A stretch of DNA of 64,000 nt from Vanrija pseudolonga (Eukaryota; Basidiomycota; Tremellomycetes; Trichosporonales; Trichosporonaceae): contig NC_085855.1 of NCBI RefSeq assembly GCF_020906515.1, forward strand, positions 1,736,001 to 1,800,000, in the 5' to 3' direction. The position numbers and the translations under genes were made by a program. The notes beneath the pieces are model-generated. The model was not told where the DNA came from and did no database searches. It saw nothing but the letters and a program-made list of their open reading frames with translations. Within the stretch, counting starts at the first letter, position 1, and each line of letters starts with the position of its first letter. This document shows positions 1 to 13,000 of this stretch, in pieces.

Positions 1-1933
1 CGGCCGGCGCATGTGAGTGGGTCTTGGCAAGCTCATGCATGTCTGGCCCTCGCCTCCGCCCTCGCTCGCCCCTCCCGCTGTCCGTGTCCCCCCCGTCGCG
101 CAGACGACACCTCGGGCTCATCTTCGCGCACTCCTCGGTACAGCACCTGCGTTTCGTTTCCTTTGTTCGTATCGCCCTGCTGCCCCCTGCCTTCGCCGTC
201 CCGGCTTGGTAATGAACGAGTGTCTTCCCCTCTCTTCGCGGTCAAGAGCAGCAGTGTGCACAGGGAAGCTTGACAGGGCACGGCGCGCGTGAGCCAGAAA
301 CTCTAACGCCTGATCTGATGCCTTCCTTGCCGGCCTCGAGAAAATCACGCACGCCCATGCGGGGCCGTGTGTTGCGGCTCGCTTGCAAGGCCCAAACACA
401 TGCCACATGCAGATGCAGATCTGCCTGCACGTCAGCCAACCCGCCTGCCCACCTGCCCGAGGGAGCGAGCCCGTTTACTCTCCTCCGTCGGAGACTGGCT
501 CGTGTGCGGTATCTGTCTCTGCCTTGCCCGCCACTTACAGGCGTCACACGCGTGCGCGCCCACCCCGCACCGCGCCGCGCCGGCACGTGAGTACGACAAC
601 GAACGTACCACTCGGCAGGCTCGCGACGACAGGCGTTTCAGACCACCTGCCTACCTGGCCGCCGTTGGATCTGAGGTCCCACCCACCGGAAACGTGGAAA
701 TGCTGTTGCTGCTGTTGACAAGTGGGCGCCGCACCCCCGACAACCCCGGGGTCTGTTGCCCTCGATAGATCGCATGCCTGCCTGCGCACCTGCCTGGCAA
801 CGACACCTCCGCCCCGCCCATATAAACCTTGTGCACCCCGCGGTACCGGACACAACCTACATGCACGTCATTTGGGCCGAACCCGCGTCAACTCTACGCG
901 CCCACGTGTTGACGTGTGTTGACGTTTCCGTGGAGGGAGTCGACTGCATGCAGAGCTGCTCCTTGTGCTCCTCGCCCGCCTGTTGCCGTTGCGTTGCGGG
1001 ACAGCCCAGCCAGCCGGCTGCAGGGTAAAATGTTTGGCTGCCCCTATCTCTGCGGTGGACGCCGCTGCGGGCTCCATGCCGTGTGTCGGTCGGCACGCAC
1101 GGCTCTACCAAGACACGAGGGGGAGATACACCGCGCGCCACCGCGCGCGCCCCGCATCACATGCGCGCCGCAGCAAGTGCATGCATCAGCAATCTCATGC
1201 ATTCTAGTCTACACGTCCCTTGCCTTCTGGTCCGTGAGACAATGGGCTTGCTTGCCGCTCACTACCGCTACCGCTGCCGCCCCGCCGGTGCCTCCCCTGA
1301 TTCAGTGCTCCGCAAGGGGAGTCGCTTCACCTCGGTCTCCACAACGCTCTCAAAGCAGCAACAGCACAGTAGAGTACACAAGACTTGCATGCAGTTTTGC
1401 GGGTGGTGAGGGTGGTTGTGCCGCGTGGTGAAAAAAATTGGCCTTCCGGCGGCGGCGGGCGGCGGGGTCCCCGTGCCTCGGGCCTACGGTTACTGTCGGT
1501 ATTCGTACCTATTACGACACACAATGCCTTATTGGGAGGGGAGAGGTTGTAATAGCACATGGTAATGATCTCGGGGAGGGTATAGAACCGTCTGGTAGAT
1601 GCAAGTCGTCGACTGCGACAGACATGGGCTGCGGACCACAAAAAGAGTCCAGACTTTTGCAGGTGGTGTTGGTACAAGGGAGAGAGCGAGAGCGACGATG
1701 GCTGATGCTATCGCACGAGAGTAAGCAATGCAGCGACGTAACGAGGTCCTAGAGCGGCCCTGCAGCTTGCGACGCCGAACGACGGCCGGCCGACGACACG
1801 CACGCGTCGTCCGTCGATGATGTCTGTCCGCACGGCGCCGTCAGCGCGCGCGGCGGCGCACTCGCATGCTATTCCGGTTCCTGTCTTGACCAAAAAAGAG
1901 GGAGAAAAGTTTAAGTGACCATGCCACCCAAGT
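1..1933. other. Left-edge region without a recognised gene
   Basis: I see no open frame here with a recognisable motif, and no chain of frames joined by good splice sites. A TATAAA-like string sits near 818 on the plus strand but nothing convincing starts downstream of it. Base composition is C-rich with many short direct repeats, as in other spacers of this window. It is probably the 3' flank of the homeobox gene plus spacer. A gene made only of very small exons cannot be excluded. Confidence 0.4.
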
Positions 1934-4381
1934 TTAATTAAGCAGTCTGGCGAGACTGGGCAGAGTGGGTGACGGAGACGAGCGTCCAGCGCCCGTGCCC
2001 GGAGGAGGTGCACCATGCGGTGGTCCTTGGCGACCATTGCCGACAAAACCGGGCGATGACGACGGCCCAGCCGCTGACCGTGCGTCCCCGGCAACGACCA
2101 CAGAAGGGTCTTGGGAGGAACGCGAGGGCATCAGATCGGGGGGCGAGAGCGGCGGCGGTGCTTCGCCCGTGTGGTTCAGAGGTCGATCAATCATGTGGAC
2201 GCTTAGTGAGCGTGGCAGGCTCGACATGCGAGGCGGTGCGCCCGCCGCCGCCGCCGCCGCCGAGCCGCCTGCGCCGCCCACGGTCCGAGAAGATGCCGAC
2301 GCTGACGGACCGCCGACAGATGCCAAGGGCGGTGGCGACAGCGTTATTCGGGCAGGGCCTCCTCCCGGAGGTACACCGCTCGTCCGTCCCATTTCCCATA
2401 AGTGACGGGACCCGCGTGCCTCGTCGTACGCGTACCTCTGTCCATAGTCAAAGTCTGGAGCTTCCGATCTTGAGCCATGAACACGCGGTGGCGAATGTTG
2501 CCTCGGACGCGGGGCCGCACCAGCAGAGGAAGACGACGGCTGACCGCCACCGCCAGCAGCGCCGCCACTACCACCAAAACGCTGTCGTAACAGAGGTGAC
2601 GGAGATCGGGATGAGCGCAACGCCGGAGGGTTGTTGACCATGCGTCCAGAAGGTCCCAGTACTCCATGCCCACCACCGGTCGTATACGGCCCAGGTGGGT
2701 ACGGGCGGCTCTGCACGTTGGCCGAATGAGATCGGGGGCGCGGCTGCGAAAGGCCAAGCATTGGGCGGTGCGCGCCCCAGTCGGCGGGTGCCGTAGCCCT
2801 TCGATCAGGCTGATGTTGAGGGTGGCGAGAATTTTGCGAAAAGTGCTGGTCACTGCTGGGACTTGGCCCAGGATGCTGAGAGTATGGGTCGTACAGCGGC
2901 TCTACAGGAGAGCGATGCTGCTGGGTATGGCTGGGACGGGTAGTGTCTAGTCGAGGGTATTGGTGAGGTAGTGGTGGCGGACCGCCAGCAAATGGCGACG
3001 GAGAGGTGCGCTCAGATCGTATTGGTGCAAGAGGTTGAAGAGTTGGGTATGAGGATGATGAAGAATGCGACGAAGGATGCCCAAGATGATGAGACCGAGG
3101 AGGGTATGGATATGCTGGAGGTTGTTGGCGGGGGTCTAATGGCGACGTCTCGGCGCGATGCCTCGCGGACGACGACGCAGGCGCACCTGTCTCGCTGTAC
3201 ATGCTCCAGGCAGACGATGGGACAGAGCCTTGACCACCACCCCAAGAGGAGGGTCCCTCTGCCATCGCCGGCGGACTGCGGCTCGAAGGACCGGTCGACT
3301 CGTCGGCTGGCCCATCATCGGCACCGCCGTCGTCGCCCGTCTCCCTCTCCCGGCGCCTCTTTTGTCGTTGGTTCTGAGCTGTGTCAGTGAAACGATCATG
3401 CAATACCACACTAGCTTACCTGAAACCAAACCTGAACTTGACGAGGGGTTAGCCCAATTTCGGCCGCGAGTCCTTCGCGTTCGGCGGTAGCTGGAAAGAT
3501 GGTCTGCACAACCGTCAACATGGGGAGTAAACAACAAACGCCCGTGCGCCACCTACCTGGTCCCAAAGCCTGTTGAGAGCGGTCCACTGCATACGAGTCA
3601 TCAAAACTCGAGTGCGGCGTGCACGAGGGGGCGATTGACTCTGGCCAGCAGGTTCAGACGCGGCTTGTTGGGAGGAGCGTTCGTCGGGTGCGGAACGACG
3701 GCCAGAGGGTTCGGCACCCTTTGGGCGGTCACGCGTGTCTTGGGCGCCCGACATGCCTTCCGAGGCAAACTCTGCCGAGTTGCTTGTTGACTGCGATACG
3801 TTTGATGTTCGTGAAGGTTGAGAGTCGGTTGAATCTTTCCGATGCATTGTTTGATCGTCTGTGGCTGAAGTTTCATGAGTGGCGAGCTGGCGGTGGGTCG
3901 GCGGCACCGAGTCTGGCATGTTGGTCGTTTTGACGAGGGGGAGGACCCTAGGTGCTTCTGCTTGTTGGTGCCGGACAGGAATCGCCATTACTTTAGAAAG
4001 AGACCTTGGATCAGGTCCTTGCCAGGTTTTGGGTTTTGTCACCTGGCCTCCTTCATTCGTCTTTACATAAGGCTCCAGAGGTGGTGGGCGAAGAGAAAGA
4101 GAAGGAGGGAGGGTGGCATGCGGGGGCACACGAGGTGACGTTTGGCAGTCGTACCGGCTAGGGCCAGCGAGCCCAGGAATGATGTCGCTGCGTAGGGTTG
4201 GAGGAAGAGTACGTGTATGAGGCTCGCGTTGGTGGCGGTGGGAGAGGTGGTGGTGCAGCGGCAAGGGCAGCGGCAGCGGCGGCGGCGGTGGCCTCTGAGG
4301 GGAGTGTTGAAGTATGTGTGACAGATGAGCAAGAGGGGGCTGACGAGGAGGAGGTTGGTCCATGTTGGGCGCGCGCTGCAA
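1934..4381 (-). CDS. Homeodomain transcription factor
   Basis: Three exons on the minus strand, 4381-3557, 3503-3420 and 3373-1934, give about 782 residues. The two introns (53 and 46 bp) lie inside the homeodomain, after its residues 22 and 50, so it is visible only after splicing. Reassembled, it has exactly 60 residues with L16, W20 (usually F), W48, F49, N51, R53 and K55. Helix 3 reads VWFQNQRQKRRR. The length is the canonical non-TALE form. The long N-terminus is Pro/His-rich and the C-terminus Ser/Pro/Gly-rich, both apparently disordered. Homeodomain proteins bind DNA in the nucleus; targets cannot be read from sequence. The A-class mating-type HD genes usually have more divergent domains and come as a divergent pair, so I do not call this a MAT gene. 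The start at 4381 is the first Met of the open frame; a Met six codons later is also possible. Confidence 0.85.
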
Positions 4382-7241
4382 TGCCGCGCGGGGGGCTCGG
4401 GGTAGGAGTGCTCCTGGGCTCTTGCTCCCTGAAGCGCCGAGATCGGGGAGCCGCTGGCTGGCCGAGGCGCTGGTTGATGCGAGTTTGCTTGGTGGGACCT
4501 TGGCCGACTTTAGCCCAAGCTAGACTCTTGGAGCTGCCTATCAGCCGTAGCCGGCAGTGTCGTCGCCGGCGGCTCGGACCGCACCCAGGAGATCCTTGTT
4601 CAGGATAAGGTCTCAAACCCCCTTCCCTTGGGTGGGAGCACGCAAGTGCTGGGCGCGCGTGTGGATGTGTTCGTGTGTGCACACAAGCGCGACGCTGGTC
4701 GAGGGGATGTATGTATCGGACGACGAAAGAGTTGACGACGTGACTGATCTGCGACGGCGGTTGGGCTGCGGCGACCGTTAGCGGAGGGGCGTGGTGTCGA
4801 CACACATACGCACCAACAGCCGAAGCGGAGAAGGTTCGGAAACAGAGGCGAGTTTGAGGCGTCGGAACCCCCTCCCTCTGTCCTCTGGGTAGCCACAGGT
4901 GCCGTGGCTTGAATGTGTAGTCTGTTTGTAGGGTTAGGGGTAGGGATCGTACACGCCGGTGACTCTCGCGGCCGCGTGCAAGGTGGGCCGTTGGCGTGTA
5001 GCAAAGGTCCAGACACTTGGAAGCATGTGGGCAGAAACGAGGGGCAGATTCGCCAAGGCATGTGTGCACCCATCTTGTCCTTGTCCTGCCCTTTGCCAGG
5101 GCCCAAAACATGCGAGCGAGGTTTTGGTTTGGGATGTGGGGTCGCGCGGGAGCGCCACATCAGGCTTTACCACAACATGGCAAAACCTGGGCACGACAGG
5201 AGCTGGTGCTGGTGCGCTGGTACTGCAGCTGGAGCAGCAGCGTCCTCAACACTCGCACCACCAGCACGATACCGTGTCGCGATTAAGCCGCGGGCATGAA
5301 ACCCGTGCGGCAATCAACACCCACCCAACAACACACCCACCCAGATTGTGTTACCACACTTGGCACAATTTTTTTTCAACGACTCGGTTGGGAGCAGTTG
5401 GGTTGCTTTGCTTTTCCCTCGCGCGCCGTGCAAGCTGCGCCTGCACGCGCGCGCACTCTCGTTTCACCCTCACCGGCCAGGAAAAAGCCTAAAGACGGAC
5501 TCACTCACGTTTTTACAGTGTTTGCTAACAATGCACGCACACGGTGATTGGGAGTACGAGCCCTTTTGGCTGAGGGCGAAAGAGCAGCGGAGAGCGTGTG
5601 TGTCAAGGATTCGTGCGTCTGGGCCTTGAAGTCAGCGGTCTGAACGGATAGGAGGGAGGGAGTCGGATGCATGCCGTACAACCAGGGGAACTACCAAAGC
5701 GGATCGTTAGGGACCAGCGTCTCGGCCCAAACGTTTGGCCGACGCCCCTCACCCTTCGAGAACAGCGAAACTGCGGACCTAGGATAGGCAACCAGACTCA
5801 CCCTGAACAAGGGGGTGGGCAAGGACGCAAGCACAACCCGGGATGACGTCGCGCGTGGTAGCGCCACGCGTACCTGGAGTGGTCGGGGCAAAAAGAGCTG
5901 TTTGGCCTTTCGGGCAGACCTCGTTGGCCAGCGTGAAACTGAGGAATGCTAGTTCCGCCAGGAGAGCGCCGGTTGACGTGGAAACTGAGGGCTCGATGGA
6001 CCCAGAAACGCCGTAACCTTGAGCACGGCACGGCGAGCCAGTGCAGCACGCAGATCGACGGGAACCCGGCTTTTTGAAGCAGTAAAGGGGGATGTCGTAC
6101 GCTGGGTGATGATGACCAATGACCGATGCGTGTTGGAGCGAGGTGTCGAACACTGGCGCGGATGAGCAGAAGCTGCAGCGGCAGCGTGGAACAGGTCGGA
6201 TCCGCTTGAGGGGGGCTGAGTACTGTGTTGGGATCAGCTGCGAGCGACCTCGGGCTGTTGCCTGCCTGGCTGCCTGGATGCCTTGCCAAACCTGCACAAC
6301 CCTCACAACCCTCACAACCCTCGCCTCGGGCCGCGCCCTTTTTCAGCGACCACGCTCTCTCACCTGAAAAGCGCCGGGTGCCTAGCCGGGCACCAACCCA
6401 AGGTGAGAAACTGAATCTGTGGTGAGCGTTGCATCAGCTTCGAAACGATTCCCCCTTGCTTGGTTGACGGTAATCTGCGGCAGACAAGCGATGTTACAGC
6501 ATCCCTCGTCGTCATTGCTCCTTGCAGGGCGCCATGCAACCCGTGCAACCCGTCGTCTGTCGTGGCCTTTCCGACCCGCCGTCTACCGTCTGCCGACAAG
6601 CATGCGACGACGTTCGGGGACTTGCATGTCCAGCCAGCCAGGCTCACACACACCAGGACCAGGACCAGATCCTTGCGAAAAATACACTAAGAACTTACCA
6701 AGGGAAAGCTGGATTGGGTGGCAGGGAATCGCGCGACACTTGGTGACGGAAGACGGCAACCTTGCTTGTGAATTGGTCGCACGCTAGAAGTTCCTATGCC
6801 TTATGGGCGGGCCGGGCATCAGGTCAGCTTATTTCTTCTACAACATGTCTCCGTGAACGGCCCCCCTCTGAATTGAATCCCGCCGAGCTCCAACAGCCAG
6901 CAGCCAGCAGCAAGCAAGCTCAGTCCGTCGCCGGGGCCGCGACAACGGAGTCGGTCGGGGCCAGGCCGACTCTACGCCGCCTGGCCGGCACGCCGGAGGG
7001 CGGCGAGCGGTACAAGACTCACCAGGACTCACCAGGAACCCCGGCGATGGGGATGTCTCACAAATCACGACGGCGCGACTTGCGAGTAGGATAGCGTGAC
7101 TACCTGTAAGAGCATGAGTGAGCATTGTACTGTGCGACAAGCCCTCCCAGCCTCTTCAGCCACCACCACGCCACTGGCGCCGCTCGACGACGCCTCCGTA
7201 CATGCGCTCGACAACAGGTCGTCGGACGACACTGTAAGCAC

Positions 7242-7267
7242 TGGCGCGGCTGGCGCGACTTGGCGCG
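7242..7267 (+). promoter_or_regulatory. Three TGGCGCG motifs at about 10-bp spacing
   Basis: TGGCGCG occurs at 7242, 7251 and 7261 in the same orientation, about one helical turn apart. The core resembles the E2F/MBF-type TTSGCGC consensus. No gene start is identified next to it, so function is inference only. Confidence 0.3.
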
Positions 7268-8929
7268 ATTCCATCATTCCTCCGGGGAACAAGTCGTGCA
7301 CGCACGCCTGCGGATACCTATGGCCTGGACATGTCTCCGAATCGGCGCCGGCGAGGGGCCGCGCCGATTAATAATCTCCTTTGACTAGCAGCCAGGAATC
7401 CCTTTGCGCACGGACCAGACGGCGGCGGCGGCAGCGGCGGGGAGTTTGAGACCCGCCGCGCCGCGCCGCGCCGCGCCTCGCCCATCCTCTTCTCTTCTCG
7501 ACACGCAAGCCGCCGCGCCGCGGCACGTATCCGCTCGCTCGCCTTGTGTCAACCTGAGACAACCTGAGACGGCGTCCTGATCCAACGGCACTCGAATCGT
7601 CGGTTCCACCCGTTCCAGCAGCCAAATGACGAGAAGCACCGACTCACTGTTTTCCAGATCCGACCACCGAATAAGGCCAGCACCGGAATGGACGCGATAG
7701 CCCAGAGAGGCAAGGAATGTTGGTTGATTTGAGGGAACGGCCAAGTTTCGAGGTCGTCGAAAGAACAAGGGTAGTAGTCGCGGTGTGTGAAGTCGACAAC
7801 GACGACAACGACAACGACGTGGAGAGAGTAAAATGTTGTTTGGGTGCAAGGTTGAGTGAGTGAGGCAAAGGAGGAGATGCGAGGGAGGGGCACCAGGTTG
7901 AAAGAAGCAGCGCGCGGAGCCAGTGAGGCAGCGGGGTAGCGACCAAGTCGTGTGGGCGATGGCGATGGCGATGGGCGATACGCGGCGAGCGGCAAGGGAG
8001 CGAGCGACTTGACGATGGGGCGGGGCGGAGCTGCAGGGCAAGGGGGGGAGCGGCGAAGAGCAGCGCAGCGCAATGCAGAGGGACGCGCAGACGCAGACGG
8101 ATCGGCGAGTGAGTGAGTGAGTGGTGAGGAGCGAGCGAGGTGGTATCGGCGCCAGCGAGCAAGCCGTCGTTGGTGTGTGTGCCCTCTTCGAATGGCGCGA
8201 TGCTGCGACCTTAATGAACGACGACAGACGAGCAGCGGGGCGAGACGCCGCGAGTCGATTCAGCACTGCGCATCACTAATCGCCCATCGTGGTCGTTATT
8301 GCCTGCTCGGCGCTCTCGGTCCGTCGTTCGTTCGCGTCGCATCATCGTCGGAACAACAGGCGCTTGTGCTTGTTCGCGGTTCGCTCGCAACGCCGCCCTG
8401 ATCCGCGTTGTTGCATCTGTCGCCTGACCTGCATGACCTGACCGCCCGCCGCGCCGCGCGCCCCATGTTGAACAAGAACGAGGCCACCACGACCCCCACG
8501 ACGCCGTCCCTCCAATTTCAAAGTCGTCGCGCTTTACATTCCCCGGCGCCAAGGCCAAGTCCGACTGGCACGGCGGCACGGCAGCCAGCCGGCCAGCAGC
8601 CAGTAGCCAGTAGCCAGCAGCAGAAAGGAGCGAGCATTCATTTCATTCACAAGATTTCATCAAAGGGAGGCTCGAGGCACCACCTCGAGGCACCTGTCCT
8701 GGCACGGCAAGGATCCGCGCGCGCAGCAGCACTCACGTACCCCCTCGCTCGCCGCCCTTGCTCACCATCAATCAGACCAGACCAGATCAGCGCGAAACAC
8801 TGATGTCGCAGGGTCGAAAGTACTGGAATCGGCGCTCGCTCGTGCTGGCGTGTGAGCCGGCTGAGCCGCTGACCTTTTGCTTGGCCACCGCACGCGCCGA
8901 GTGGCCGCCGTGTCACAAATTCCCAGCGA

Positions 8930-8970
8930 CGCCGCCGCCGCCGCCTCCGCCTCCGCCTCCGCCTCCGCCG
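8930..8970. repeat. GCC / TCCGCC simple repeat
   Basis: A run of GCC triplets passes into TCCGCC hexamers. It lies in the gene-poor tract and shows no coding context. Confidence 0.85.
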
Positions 8971-10096
8971 CGCCTTTTTAATGAAGGGGTGGGCGTGTGG
9001 CGTCCGGAGGCATCGTCGCGCCGGCCTCTGCTGGCGATCGCGGCGGCGCAACAACGGGTATAGACGGGCTGCGTTCCAACGGAGCGTGAGACAGGTGGGC
9101 GCGGGTAGCGGCTATGCATGCCGGAGGGAGGTGTTGGCAGCAGCAATAAAAAAGTCAAAAAGTCTCACGTCTCAATCACCGTGTTCAGGCTCTCGGGGCC
9201 GACTGCTGTTCCGACGACGGCCATTCGGGCGCGCCACAAACAACGCCACAGGGAGCAGTGTCATGGACACTGACGGACTGTGGCTGCGAGGAGGAATACA
9301 CCCAATACAGTACACTCGGCCAGCCAACAAGCCGAGACAAGGGCGGAATGGGATCTCACTCACGACTCTCAGTGACTGACTGACTGACACTACCCCGCGG
9401 CCAAGTCGTGCTGCGGGCGCTGGTGCAACACATGACACACACCACAACATGATGGACGTTTCCGCGGTGGGCATTAAGTGGGTGGGCAGGGGCCGTGCCG
9501 AACGGCGGCGGCAACGGCAGCAAACTGGCGCTACACACGTCTACTGCGCGTATTAATTAATGGTGCGACACCCTTGTGGCACGACGACTCGACGGCTCCT
9601 CACGCGCGCAACAGCCGTGGTCTGTTTCCAAGACCCAAGACTATGCTCCGCGGCTCTTGCTCCGTGGCCCCCGATGTATCTCCGCGGAGCTAGACGCGCC
9701 AGACACCGCCGATTAATGAGGAAGAACGAAAATTAATCGTCGTAGCGCGTCTTGGTCTTGGTCTTGGCCTTGGTCGCTCACTCGCTCGCTCGACAAAGAG
9801 CCGCGGTAGTCGTGACGACCGACCACAACGACGCGGCAACACCGTACCCCTTTCTCCGTGCCGCGGCTCTACAGATAGCTATTGACCCACCAGCGGGCCC
9901 ACCTTTTTCCGCCCTTGCCAAGTAAAACATCACAATGGACAAACGTGCATGGAGGTAATGTATGTGAGGTGAGACTACACAATTGTGGTGGTGATGGTGG
10001 TGGTGGTGTGAACGCGGCCTGGCGGACACAATGTGGCGGTTGGGCCGATGCAAACAGGGAACAGAAAAGAAGGAGAAAAAAGAGACAATGGTTCTC

Positions 10097-13000
10097 TCAC
10101 CTGGCTCGGTATTGCCGAGCAGCCACCTGAAGAAGGGACACTAGACCCTCTCTGTCCGCCACTGATGACGAGGTCGAAGCCGTCTTGCGTTTAGTGGTCT
10201 TTTTCCCCTTCCCCTTGCGCGACGGCTGCTGTGGCTGCTGCGTCACCTCGGCCTTGGCGTCAACGATTGCCTTGTTGATCGCTTCTTGATTAACGGCTGA
10301 ACCTTGAGCAGTGTCCTCGAGCTCAAGGATGGCCGCCAAGTAGGCAGAAAGGTCCTCGTCTAGCTAATCAGTGCGTCGGAAGGGACCACGCAGGGGGGGT
10401 AATTACGCACCAGTGGATTCAGCCCGAGACACGTGAACGTCCCCACACGACGCATCGGCGCATAGGCCTCCCGACGCTTCCGAACGACAAAGCGCAGCAG
10501 AAGGGTCGCGCTGAAGTCGGTGGGTTAGTACCACTGAAGTAATCAAGCTCAGGTCGATAGTGGGTTCAGTATTCTTCTTGGTCGAAGTTGAGGCAGGGTC
10601 GGCGAGGAGGGTCGATGTTAATTGAGGGTAATGCGACAGCAGTGGTTGGTAAGATCGGAAAGCCTAGTTGTTAGCATTGTCGACCCGCCATCACCCACCG
10701 TCGTTGGCGGTACGGCAGGTGCTGTAACAGACGCCGCTGCTGAAATGTGAGTGTGATCGCGCGAGCAAGGGGCAAAATAGTCACCTCCGCGGGGCTTTGG
10801 CGCAGGTTGGCGCGCGGGCTTGTCTTCTGTGCGTCAGGACTGTGTGGTCGAGGCGTAACCCTAGGCTGACGCCGCCTACCTGGAGCATCGACCACCTCCA
10901 TCTCCACGTCGTCTACAGAGTCAGCGGGGCGTATGGGTTGATGCGTACCATCTTGGTGCTTGGGCCCATCGGTAGTGGAGCTCGCCTTCTGGCTGCGGGT
11001 TGCCCTTACGGAGGTCGCCGCCTCTGGGTCGACAGCAGCTTTGGCTTTGCCCTTTCGTCCGTTGGCTTTCGAGTGACGAGTCGCCTTTGCAGCAGCCGCA
11101 TCGTCGTCGACAGCCTTCTGCTCCTCGGCAACAGCTTCGACGGCAGCTTCGACAACGTCGGCCTTCATGCCAACGGCACCGACCCTCACCGCCGCCGCGA
11201 CAGCCGCCGCTACTCTGGACGCGTCCGTCGGCGTCGAGCTTCCATTCGGAGTCGAACCCGAAGGCGTACTCGCTTGCTTGAGCCTCAGCCTTTCTTGAAT
11301 CTGCTCCTTCAGGCGGCGGATTTCTGCCTCCTTCTCTGCCAGCCTGAGAGATTTCTCTGCCAGCTTGAGAGACGCAAGGTCGTACGGCGGAGGAATGACG
11401 ATAACAGGTGGTGCCGTGAACGGGGCTGATGATGGCTCCTCGTCCTCAGAGTCTTCACTATCATCATCAAGGGAGAGCTGGAGACGGTCCGTGTCCTGGG
11501 GAATTGGGCAGAACAGGCGCTTGTTGGTGTACGTGAACCGCATAGTCGTGAGCGGCCGCGACCGGTTATCCATGAGGTCCTCAGCGGCGGGGCGCTTTCT
11601 GCCGCGCGCAGGCGGGGGCGGAGGAGCGACAACAGGCTTGTCCTCAATCTCGCCTTCTTCCGCCGAGTCGTCGAGGTCCATGGCTTCCTCTGCTGCCGTC
11701 GCCGTCGTCGGCTCCGGAGTGGCAGCTGCACCTGCGGTCGCCTTGGAGATTTGGGCGGCCGGCGTCTGCCCATCAACATTAGGTGCTGTCGTTGGCGTCG
11801 AAACTCCCGAAGCAGGGGTGGCAGTCTTGCGCTTGCGCATGCTCTCCAGGGCGCGGCGGCGCGTCTCAGCCAGGTCGATGACTGGCGGTACTGGTGGTGG
11901 AGGGGGAGGGGCAGTGGTCGGCGGAGGGGGCGGTGCCGTTGCAGGTGGTGGGGGAGGTGGCGACGGGTTGCGAGTCACCGGCGCCGACTTGGGCGCTGGG
12001 CGATCGTCATCAGCCGCAGGGGGAAGACGACGTGGAGGCGGCGGCGGCAGCGCAATCGGCGCACTGTCTTCCTCGTCGCCGTAGTTTAATGTGTCTCCCG
12101 ACGCGTCGGCGCGATCAAGGTCACGTCTACCGCGCCTGCGACCGTGCTGTGCGGCAGGGCGCGTAGTGGGGCGATAGCTCTCGAGGTGGATCGGGGCGGG
12201 GGCAGCGGCAGCCTGAGCCGAGGTCGAAGCCTGCTGTCCGCGGGCCGGCGCAGACGCCACCGCAGTCGTTCGCGACGGGCCTGGTGCCCAAGAACTCGAG
12301 GGCACGATCTTTGCCGGCGGGCTGGGAGGGATCATGTTCTCGATTGTCGCTTCGGCCTCGCTGTCCGAGTCTCCCTTGACGGCAACTTCGACGTCCGAGC
12401 CGGGACTACCAGGCTGGGCAAGACGCGGGAGCTGCGGGCTCGGGCTGACGCTTCTCGTCGGGCCTGACGTGGCGTTGGCGCCCGCGACAAGTTCCTCGCA
12501 CACGCGCGTGACGATGTGCTCTGGCGCTCCGTTGCGGATCAGCGCGTCGGGCTTGAAGCCTTCGCGGATGTAACTCCTGATCAGGTCGAGGTAGCCTTCT
12601 TCGTCTTGCGGGGTCATGTCTTCTGTCAGCTTGCTCAGCGACGGGGTCGACTCACTCTTGCCCCCTGGAGAAGGCGGGAGGATGGGCGTGCTGTTCTTGA
12701 TCGTCACCACTGTCGAGCGCTTGATGCCCGCGTCCAGAGCCTGGGGCGTGGATCTGCTGCTGCCTGAGCCTGCTGGCTGCTGCTGCGTGTGCTGCCGCGA
12801 GCCGGATGCCTGGGCCTTGTAGTGGGGCTCGTGGTCGCGTGTCGGGCCGTTTCTCGCCCTTCCCTTGCCCTTGGAGCGGGGCGCGGTCTCCTCGACAACC
12901 TGGCCCTCTTCCTCGTCGCTGATCTCGCCTTCTTCACGCTCTTTGCGCTTTGGGGGCGCTGCCTTCTTGGCCAGTGACAGTCTTGCGGCCTCTCTTAACG

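Larger units (their letters stand above)
4382..10096. other. Gene-poor 5.7 kb tract upstream of the homeobox gene
   Basis: No open frame in this stretch shows a recognisable domain or a convincing splice chain. It contains C/T-rich leader-like sequence on the minus strand (about 7640-8120), several small tandem motifs, for example CACAACCCT-type units at about 6293-6325, and a GCC/TCCGCC simple repeat. The homeobox gene reads away from it, so it may hold that gene's promoter, a long untranslated leader or a non-coding transcript. It is the longest stretch without a supported gene in the window. Confidence 0.4.

Noticed and set aside
1934-4381. Homeobox gene as mating-type (MAT) HD gene
   Set aside because: It has a canonical 60-residue domain and no divergent HD partner or pheromone genes nearby.
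7385-8266. 293-codon minus-strand open frame in the gene-poor tract
   Set aside because: The translation is low-complexity and C/T-driven, with no domain or splice partner. The small hydrophobic stretch near 7690 is too weak to support a gene.
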